This document shows, in pieces, positions 52,029-58,072 of a DNA stretch of 58,072 nucleotides. Under the pieces are notes generated by a model. It made no database searches, was not told the origin of the DNA, and saw only the letters and a program-made list of their open reading frames with translations. The first letter of the stretch is position 1. The number at the start of each line of letters is the position of its first letter. Source of the stretch: an uncultured Spirochaetaceae bacterium (GTDB taxonomy: Bacteria > Spirochaetota > Spirochaetia > Sphaerochaetales > Sphaerochaetaceae); NCBI GenBank assembly GCA_944389025.1, contig CALXKU010000017.1:1-58072 (forward strand), given 5' to 3'. Both the position numbers and the translations under genes were made by a program.

Positions 52029-53314
52029 TTACGATGGTTATCCTTCTGGCTCTTCTCATAGTTTTCGTAATTATCGGAGTGCCACTTGCTTTTGCAATCG
52101 GTGCGGCATGTATAACATACCTGCTGTCAAATCCGCTACTTCTTCAGATGCTTCCACAGAGGATCTGGAACGGAGCTTACAGCGACCTGATGATCGCTAT
52201 GCCGCTCTTCATGCTCGCTGGAGACATAATGAGCAGCGGTGGACTTACTAAGAGGATCATAAGCTTCTGTAAGCAGATTCTTCGTCCTATCCATGGAGGT
52301 CTTGGCGAGGTAAATATCGTAGACTCAATGATTTTCGGAGGTATCTCCGGTTCCTCCGTTGCTGATACTTCTGCCCTTGGAAGCATCATTATCCCGGCTA
52401 TGGAGGCTGATGGGTATCCAAGAAAGGTCGCAGCAGGTATTACAGTCGCTTCCTCCACCATGGGTATGATCATACCGCCATCCACTCCTATGATCGTCTA
52501 CTCGATGATCTCCGGAGCCTCTGTTGGAGCGCTCTTCCTTGCAGGAGCGATTCCAGGCATCCTTGTCGGACTCTGCCAGCTTGCTTTCGTCGTCTTCATG
52601 TCCATGAAGAATCACTGGCATCCTGAGCGGGAGAAGTTCAATGCGAAAGAGTTCTGGAAGGACATCCTCGGTGGAGTGCCAGCCATACTGATGCCGCTAT
52701 TCATCATTCTTGTGGTATCGACAGGTATCTGTACTGCCTCTGAGAGTGCTGGGGCGGCCGTGTTCTATGCTCTTATTGTCGGATTCTTTGTTTACAGGGA
52801 GCTTACATGGAAGGATGTTTGGGAAGCTGTTAAGAACACGTTCGTATCATCAGCATCCGTTATGATCATCATCGGATTCACGACGATTTTCACCTGGATT
52901 CTTACTATGGAAGGAGTACCAGACCAGGTAGGTGCGTTCTTCACATCTCTTAACATGCCACGCTGGGCAATCGCAATCGTATTCGACATCATGATTCTCC
53001 TTATCGGATGTTTCATCGATGTAAGCCCCGCGATTCTCCTTCTTACCCCGATCATGCTGCCGGTTATGGATGCGTACGGCTTCTCATCCCTGCAGTTCGG
53101 CGCAATGCTCATAACAGGTCTTGCAATAGGACTTTGCACACCTCCTGTTGGAATGTGTCTCAACGTATGTAACAGGATCATGAAAATGCCTATTGTTGAA
53201 ATATTCAAGGGTGCAGCTCCGTATCTCTGCTGTAACGTCGTCGTTCTCATCGCAATCAGCCTCTGGGAACCGCTTACTACGGGACTACCTCTTCTCTTCG
53301 GATACAGCATTTAA
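52025..53314 (+). CDS. dctM: TRAP transporter large permease (DctM)
   Basis: 429 residues, about twelve helices. Family motifs: LFMLAGDIMSSGGLTKRI, GGISGSSVADTSALG, the MGMIIPPSTPMIVYS segment and GLCTPPVGMCLNV. It is the Na+-driven channel of the TRAP system. It shares translation with dctQ and is followed 12 bases later by the aldolase gene. Confidence 0.96.
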   Translation: MITMVILLALLIVFVIIGVPLAFAIGAACITYLLSNPLLLQMLPQRIWNGAYSDLMIAMPLFMLAGDIMSSGGLTKRIISFCKQILRPIHGGLGEVNIVDSMIFGGISGSSVADTSALGSIIIPAMEADGYPRKVAAGITVASSTMGMIIPPSTPMIVYSMISGASVGALFLAGAIPGILVGLCQLAFVVFMSMKNHWHPEREKFNAKEFWKDILGGVPAILMPLFIILVVSTGICTASESAGAAVFYALIVGFFVYRELTWKDVWEAVKNTFVSSASVMIIIGFTTIFTWILTMEGVPDQVGAFFTSLNMPRWAIAIVFDIMILLIGCFIDVSPAILLLTPIMLPVMDAYGFSSLQFGAMLITGLAIGLCTPPVGMCLNVCNRIMKMPIVEIFKGAAPYLCCNVVVLIAISLWEPLTTGLPLLFGYSI

Positions 53315-53326
53315 AGGAGGATGGAA

Positions 53327-54112
53327 ATGACACTGAAAGAGAAAATGAGGAAAGGGCCTGTGTTCGGAATGGCATGTTTTACAGGTGCTACCTGTGTTAT
53401 AGAGAGCATCGCAATGTCCGGCCTGGATTTCATCTACCTTGATCTTGAGCATACGAACTGGATGCTCGGAGAGGATTTCGAGAAGCAGATAATGGCTGCA
53501 AAACTTCATGATATCGGAGTGCTCGTAAGAATGGCCGATGATGATGAGGTCGCAATCAGGAAGGTCCTTGAGTGGGGTGCTGACGGTGTCGTCATCCCTC
53601 ACTGCAAGACAGCTGAGATGGCAAAGCGTGCAGTGGAAGGTGCGAAGTTCTATCCGCTTGGAAGACGTGGCGGTGAGACGAATGTGCGAGCCGCCGGTTT
53701 CGGCTATAAGGATTTTGACTGGAACAGGTACATCGACAGCCAGAATAGCGATACTCTGGTTATCCCGATGGATGAAGATTTCGAATTCACCGACAACATC
53801 GATGAGATCCTCTCTGTTCCTGGAATTGATGCTGTGAATTTCGGACCTATCGATTATGCGGTCTCAAAAGGACTCAAGATCGGTTATACGATGGGAGAGG
53901 ATGTTAAGAAGGCCTTCAAGACACTCGTTGGCAAAGCCAAGGAAAAGGGGATTGGTGTACTTGGACCTGTCGTTCCTCCTACTAAGGAGAACCTTAAGGA
54001 AGCGATTGAGGATGGCTATACGATGATCATTCTCGGAAACGATATGTGGCACTTCCAGAAAGCGCTCAGAGAACTCGTGAAAGACGAGGTTGATGAGGTT
54101 AGAAAAGGCTAA
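53327..54112 (+). CDS. HpcH/HpaI-type class II aldolase
   Basis: About 261 residues. Family motifs: FIYLDLEHTNW, GADGVVIPHCKTAEM, GRRGGETNVRAAGFGYKD and NFGPIDYAVSKG, with metal-binding E and D residues in the last two. Such enzymes split 2-keto-3-deoxy sugar acids into pyruvate and an aldehyde. Linked to a TRAP importer and an FCD regulator, it suggests use of a sugar acid. The GGAGG at 53316-53320 favours ATG 53327 over the one at 53321. A terminator follows, closing the operon. Confidence 0.92.
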   Translation: MTLKEKMRKGPVFGMACFTGATCVIESIAMSGLDFIYLDLEHTNWMLGEDFEKQIMAAKLHDIGVLVRMADDDEVAIRKVLEWGADGVVIPHCKTAEMAKRAVEGAKFYPLGRRGGETNVRAAGFGYKDFDWNRYIDSQNSDTLVIPMDEDFEFTDNIDEILSVPGIDAVNFGPIDYAVSKGLKIGYTMGEDVKKAFKTLVGKAKEKGIGVLGPVVPPTKENLKEAIEDGYTMIILGNDMWHFQKALRELVKDEVDEVRKG

Positions 54113-54138
54113 TCACTTAAGCATATATCCCTCTTCTT

Positions 54139-54169
54139 GCGGACGTCATTAATCTGGCGTCCGCTTTTT
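54139..54169 (+). terminator. Terminator of the TRAP/aldolase operon
   Basis: GCGGACG (54139-54145) pairs with CGTCCGC (54158-54164), followed by TTTTTC. Confidence 0.85.
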
Positions 54170-54246
54170 CGTTAAACATTTCTGACTTTTCTGCAACTAA
54201 GGAATATGAGCAGACGTCCTCTGCTTAATTAGCAAGGAGAAATCAG

Positions 54247-54785
54247 ATGGATTTTTTGAAAGAAGATTTTCTCTCCTTTTTTCTTAGCGACAGGAAAGTT
54301 GGATATTCCACTTCGGAGAAAAGGAGGAATGACGGAAAAAGGGAAAGTATTTTCTCAAAGGTATGGCAGCATGTTCAGGATATGGATCTTACGGATGATC
54401 TTATGTTTCGTATCGTTCTACATACCGGGCTTTAAAACTGGGAGCATAACCAAAGCAGTTACTAACTATGAGATTCCCGGGGCATCGACCAAGAGTTCCA
54501 GACTTGATGTGTATGCGGAGAGTCAAGAGTGTGTAATCAACATAGAGCTTCAGAAAAGACGGGATGAGTATATGAGTGAGAGAATCTGGCAATATGGGGC
54601 AAATATTGTCTATTCATTCATACTCCGTAGCTCTGAAGAGTTAGAGGTATTGAGGAAGGTAGGGTGGAGGAGAGACTGAATTTCCTAAGGATCCTCTTAA
54701 AGGAAAATAGTGCTTTCGATATATCAAGCAAATATGGGATACCCCTAAATGAAGTAAGTGCCGTAGAGAGAAGTCTCCGGCTTTG
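54247..54785 (+). pseudogene. Remnant of an Rpn-family PD-(D/E)XK nuclease/transposase
   Basis: Starts with an ATG after AAGGAG (MDFLKEDFLSF). The first frame reaches DLTDDLMFRIVLHTGL and stops. A second frame carries KSSRLDVYAESQECVINIELQ, the nuclease core (D, ExQ), and ends SERIWQYGANIVYS then a stop. The tail RLNFLRILLKENSAFDIS and VSAVERSLRL lies in a further frame to 54785. The parts match the DUF4351/Rpn type order but are shortened, and a central region is missing. At least two frameshifts make it inactive. Rpn proteins promote recombination and are frequently decayed. Confidence 0.65.
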
Positions 54786-54837
54786 ATTCGTTTTTTCGAG
54801 AAAATATTGATTTCAATATTTCCATATTCTTACCAAG

Positions 54838-54868
54838 GAGGAGAGCGGAGGTTCTCTTCCTCTTTTTT
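54838..54868 (+). terminator. Terminator after the Rpn remnant
   Basis: GAGGAGAG (54838-54845) pairs with CTCTTCCTC (54854-54862), one T bulged, followed by TTTTTT. Confidence 0.6.
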
Positions 54869-54894
54869 GCATATTTCCAGATATGTGATATAAT
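54867..54894 (+). promoter_or_regulatory. Promoter of the KamA-like gene
   Basis: TTGCAT (54867-54872), a 16-base spacer and a perfect TATAAT (54889-54894) preceded by TGTGA. It follows the terminator directly. Confidence 0.65.
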
Positions 54895-54927
54895 TATAAA
54901 ATAAACATTTTCAAAGGAGGTCATTTA

Positions 54928-56016
54928 TTGAAGAAATGGGAAAAAAGACTTAGCGAATGTAAAAGAAGTGTTGTTGAGCTGAAAGAGAGGCTCAGGCTAT
55001 CAGATGAAGAGGTTGAAAGACTTAAAAGGATAGAGGAGAGGTATCCTCTCTGTATTCCCGATTACTATCTTGATCTGATAGACCCTGATGATAGGGAAGA
55101 CCCTATAAGAAAGATGGCGATTCCAGATTATATGGAGTTCTCTGAAGGAGGGGAGAAGGATACCAGTGGGGAGGCTGATAACACTGTCGTACAGGGAATG
55201 CAGCATAAATATGATCAGACTGTACTGGTTCTCTCGACGAACCAGTGCGCCATGTACTGCCGGCACTGTTTCAGGAAAAGACTTGTCGGGCTATCTTCCG
55301 AGGAGATTGCAGAGAAACTCCCAGAAATGGCATCTTATGTCAGAAAGCATGGAGAAATAAACAATGTTCTCATCTCGGGCGGGGATGCGTTTCTAAATTC
55401 TAACGAGGTAATAAGAAGATATCTAGAGACATTCTCTTCAATTGAGAATATCGAGTTCATACGTTTCGGTACGAGAACTCCGGTATCATTTCCTTACAGG
55501 ATTACGGAAGATGAGGAGCTATTAGCTATACTTTCAGAAGCGGGGAGAGCGAAGGAAATAATCATCGTTACGCAGTTCAATCATCCAAGAGAGCTTACCA
55601 AAGAGGCAGTCAAGGCTATAAGAATGCTGCATGATGCCGGTGCTGTTATACGTAATCAGACGGTGCTCTTAAAAGGGGTGAATGACTCTCCGGAGGTTCT
55701 TTCCTGTCTTATGAATTCTCTTGTAAGCAATGGTGTGATGCCTTATTATGTTTTCCAATGTCGCCCGGTCGAGGGGGTGAAGAATCAGTTCCAGGTTCCA
55801 CTTGAGAGGGGATCTTTTATTGTTGATAGTGCAAAGAAAACGATGAGCGGACCGGCTAAGGCATTCAGATATGTGATGTCCCTTCCCAGCGGTAAGATTG
55901 AGATTCTTGGAAAGCTCGGTGATGAGATGCTTTTCAAATACCATCAGGCGAAGAGAGAGGAGGACTCATCCCGTTTCTTCACACGAAAGGCGGTAAGTGA
56001 TGAGTGCTGGTTCTAG
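54928..56016 (+). CDS. KamA-like radical SAM aminomutase family protein
   Basis: 362 residues, shorter than classical lysine 2,3-aminomutase (about 416). The iron-sulphur motif is CAMYCRHCFRKR near residues 109-120. Later family segments are NNVLISGGDAFL, IRFGTRTPVSFP and RNQTVLLKGVND. The lysine expected to bind PLP is probably in SLPSGKIEI near residue 330, but the glycine-rich PGGGGK form is absent. It may be a lysine 2,3-aminomutase making beta-lysine or a relative with another substrate. TTG start after AAAGGAGG; its 3' end overlaps a convergent gene by four bases. Confidence 0.85.
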   Translation: MKKWEKRLSECKRSVVELKERLRLSDEEVERLKRIEERYPLCIPDYYLDLIDPDDREDPIRKMAIPDYMEFSEGGEKDTSGEADNTVVQGMQHKYDQTVLVLSTNQCAMYCRHCFRKRLVGLSSEEIAEKLPEMASYVRKHGEINNVLISGGDAFLNSNEVIRRYLETFSSIENIEFIRFGTRTPVSFPYRITEDEELLAILSEAGRAKEIIIVTQFNHPRELTKEAVKAIRMLHDAGAVIRNQTVLLKGVNDSPEVLSCLMNSLVSNGVMPYYVFQCRPVEGVKNQFQVPLERGSFIVDSAKKTMSGPAKAFRYVMSLPSGKIEILGKLGDEMLFKYHQAKREEDSSRFFTRKAVSDECWF

Positions 56017-57056
56017 AATGAGAGGCTGACCTCAAGGGCAAGCACATCTCTTGGGGATAGTCCGTAAACGACGCCATAGTCCTGGTAGTAATATGCTACG
56101 GCGATATTAACGAAGAACAGGTCCAGCTCAGCTCCGAAACTCGGATAGCCACCGTTGATGCCAGCATTGATTGTGATGAAATCTGTTATTCCGATAGAAA
56201 GTCCGGCATTGAACGCTCTCATGAGATCAACGCTTGTCCTAACTCCTGTGATATCCCTCAGCCCTGCCTCCAGATCGAGAGATAGGAAAGACCAGGAGAC
56301 GCCATAGCCTAGTGCGGCATCAAGCGAGAAAGCCTTGCTTGGAAAGCCTTCATCTGCGGAAAACCCGATATCCCTTAGTACTATTGCCGCTCTTAAGCCA
56401 TGTGGAAATGAGGCATATGCACCAGCATCCAGTGCTACAGCCTTGCTCCGGTTCAGACTGACATTGTCTGCGATGCTATTATCTATGAGAATCCCTACGG
56501 CGGTATCGATTCCAACAGGGCTTGTTGCTACCGAATATAGCAGTTTAGGTTTCACACCGATCTCAAGGCTGTACTCATCCCAATCGCACTGAAAAGCGAA
56601 AGCAGAGGAAAGCTCTGCTAATATGCTGGCAGATAGGGTGGTGCCGACGGAACCTCCGCTTGTCACGACTTCCTCCTTGAGCGAGAGATTCATACCAAAC
56701 CCTCCCGCAGAGAATGAAATACGCTCTGAAAGCCTCATAAGTGGCATGGTGCTGTTAAATTCCCTAAGTATGTCCAATAGGCTGTTAAGTACCCTCTCTT
56801 CATCCTCCGATCCAAGATCGTTAATATGTCTGATGATATCGTTGGAAAGAAGGGCTTTTGCATTATAAAGCCTGACATTTACGGGGATGGAGATGCTATA
56901 GTTTTTTGCTGCGAGGAATGCCGGATTGTGCGAGAATGCGTATTCCGTGTCATTGCTTGTCAGCACGGCATCGGCACGGCTTAAGGCGCTGATGGATGAT
57001 GAGAAAAGCGGAATGGCTATGAATGATATGATAAGGAGCGATATGATTTTTCTCAT
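56013..57056 (-). CDS. Probable beta-barrel outer-membrane protein
   Basis: 347 residues with a signal peptide (residues 1-20, ending PLFSSSISA). The rest is rich in alternating polar and hydrophobic stretches such as AFAFQCDWDEYSLEIGVKP, SWSFLSLDLEAGLRD and NIAVAYYYQDYG, and ends in VLALEVSLSF with a terminal Phe, as in outer-membrane barrels. Function unknown; it may be a porin or surface protein. Its start overlaps the end of the lipoprotein gene by four bases (ATGA), so the two proteins are probably made together and may interact. Confidence 0.7.
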   Translation of the reverse strand: MRKIISLLIISFIAIPLFSSSISALSRADAVLTSNDTEYAFSHNPAFLAAKNYSISIPVNVRLYNAKALLSNDIIRHINDLGSEDEERVLNSLLDILREFNSTMPLMRLSERISFSAGGFGMNLSLKEEVVTSGGSVGTTLSASILAELSSAFAFQCDWDEYSLEIGVKPKLLYSVATSPVGIDTAVGILIDNSIADNVSLNRSKAVALDAGAYASFPHGLRAAIVLRDIGFSADEGFPSKAFSLDAALGYGVSWSFLSLDLEAGLRDITGVRTSVDLMRAFNAGLSIGITDFITINAGINGGYPSFGAELDLFFVNIAVAYYYQDYGVVYGLSPRDVLALEVSLSF

Positions 57057-57859
57057 AGGAAAGCCCCTATTATCGAGGAGAGGTTGATGAAAGACGGAAT
57101 GTCACTACCAACCTGGTCTATCTCTGCTACCGCGTCAATGAAAATCCTTGTGAGAGTCACTGCGTTATCCTTTATTATCGAGGCCGTGGTCTCATTCCAG
57201 AAGTTCTGGCTTTCCGCCAGCTCCGGGAGTACATATTCAGTCACATCCCCAGGAAGCTCTATGATTATCCTGTAGAGCATGTCTATCATGGAGGAGAGCA
57301 TATCGATAGTGAGCTGAATTGCTATGTAATCCTTTCTCGTACTGCAACCGCTTTCAGAAATGAGGCTTTGAAACTCAAGGAAAAATTCGTTTATCGCATC
57401 CAGATTCAGTTCAGGTTCTATCTCTCTTATCTCTTGCGTGATGTTAAGCACACAGACCCTTATGTCGTCTATTATCCAGTATGCAAGTTCCTTTGTGCTC
57501 ATGGAGACGGATTTTGTGTAAAGATCAAGAGGCTCTGCAAGGTATTCTTCTATATCACCATAACGCGTCACGTAATAAAGGCTCTGAATAAGTTTTGTCA
57601 GCTCACCCTTCTCAAGCTGTCTGAATACTATATGATCTTTTGCCGGGGTGTAATTGATTCTGATAGCCCCGTTATAATTCCTTGATAGGCTTAGGAGATT
57701 GAATTCACTTCCTTCCTTTATCTCTGCAACCTCTGTTTTTATCACGAGATTCTCAAGCGGATCATAAAGTCCGAGACTGTCATAGATGTTCGGGTTATCG
57801 CAGGAGGAGAGTAATGTGAGTGCAATCAGGGTGATGGCAATTATCGGCAGTTTCCTCAT
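57053..57859 (-). CDS. Predicted lipoprotein
   Basis: About 268 residues. The N-terminus MRKLPIIAITLIALTLLSSC ends in a lipobox (LLSSC), after which DNPNIYDSLGLYDP begins the mature protein. The remainder is mainly helical, with no recognised domain. A second cysteine (ESGCST) lies in the mature part. The ribosome site GGAGG precedes two adjacent ATGs (57862 and 57859). It is the first gene of a two-gene unit with the barrel protein. Confidence 0.75.
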   Translation of the reverse strand: MRKLPIIAITLIALTLLSSCDNPNIYDSLGLYDPLENLVIKTEVAEIKEGSEFNLLSLSRNYNGAIRINYTPAKDHIVFRQLEKGELTKLIQSLYYVTRYGDIEEYLAEPLDLYTKSVSMSTKELAYWIIDDIRVCVLNITQEIREIEPELNLDAINEFFLEFQSLISESGCSTRKDYIAIQLTIDMLSSMIDMLYRIIIELPGDVTEYVLPELAESQNFWNETTASIIKDNAVTLTRIFIDAVAEIDQVGSDIPSFINLSSIIGAFL

Positions 57860-57879
57860 CATTTCTCCTCCAGAGAGGA

Positions 57880-57885
57880 ATTATA
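57880..57885 (-). promoter_or_regulatory. -10 box of the lipoprotein operon
   Basis: A perfect TATAAT on the minus strand, 21 bases before the start. The -35 is unclear. Confidence 0.4.
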
Positions 57886-58072
57886 GCATACGGGATGGAA
57901 CAACATCAGCCTCTATGGTAATAATTCAGCATAGGGATGAAAGCTTTTGATAAATGCCGGTGAAATTTACAAAGCATCGGCAAGAAAGCTATCATCTTTT
58001 AAGGTGATGGATGAATTGTCGTAAATCCCTTCTCCTCATATGCTTCCCTAATCTATACCGTATATGAGATAA
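57886..58072. other. Window-end spacer
   Basis: No supported gene on either strand. Short minus-strand frames enter from the right edge (one ends at about 58051) and could be the tail of another gene, but there is no way to confirm this. Confidence 0.3.

Overview
The window looks like the chromosome of a carbohydrate-fermenting spirochaete close to Sphaerochaeta or Treponema. This is inferred from protein style, not from a marker gene. Several secreted binding proteins carry signal peptides ending in AGG(A/S)NES-type sequence, a pattern I associate with that group. There are TRAP and tripartite tricarboxylate (TTT) transporters, CUT1 sugar importers without their own ATPase, beta-barrel outer-membrane proteins ending in aromatic residues, and a KamA-like radical SAM enzyme. 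I saw no rRNA, tRNA, CRISPR array, prophage or intact insertion sequence.

Layout. 0-4.8 kb: a sugar ABC importer (binding protein plus two permeases), a stand-alone RarA/MgsA C-terminal-like protein and a divergent AraC regulator. 4.9-9.6 kb: a MATE exporter and a large SF1 helicase with a repeated C-terminal module. 9.7-15.8 kb: a DUF2264 glycan-related protein, an ABC-F ATPase, a metallo-beta-lactamase-fold hydrolase, and a DUF234-type ATPase/nuclease preceded by a 57-bp inverted repeat. 15.9-20.5 kb: a decayed outer-membrane protein gene, a UshA-like nucleotidase and an AgrC/AgrA-like two-component pair. 20.6-27.2 kb: an AraC regulator, an FAD oxidoreductase, a second ATPase-less sugar importer, a tiny secreted His/Cys-rich peptide and a frameshifted YczE-type membrane protein gene.

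27.3-42.2 kb is the most coherent and least familiar part. Two IclR regulators bracket an SDR dehydrogenase, a complete TctBAC importer, three consecutive paralogous proteins of about 560 residues that I cannot assign to a family, an iron-type alcohol dehydrogenase, a D-2-hydroxyacid dehydrogenase and a LarA-family racemase/epimerase. I infer a pathway that imports and processes a hydroxy acid, aldonate or acidic sugar, with the three paralogs as its unusual core.

42.2-58.1 kb: two more MATE exporters, a polar amino-acid ABC system with unusual domain architecture in both subunits, a conserved hypothetical protein, and a GntR-controlled TRAP transporter with an HpcH/HpaI aldolase. The TRAP region has three TGTATACA sites and is probably for sugar-acid use. 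The end holds an Rpn-family transposase/nuclease remnant, a KamA-like aminomutase and a lipoprotein/outer-membrane protein pair. Several genes (AraC at 3907, helicase at 9626, peptide at 26356, MATE at 48058) have a good sigma-70 promoter within about 6-10 bases of the start codon and no visible Shine-Dalgarno site, which suggests leaderless mRNAs.
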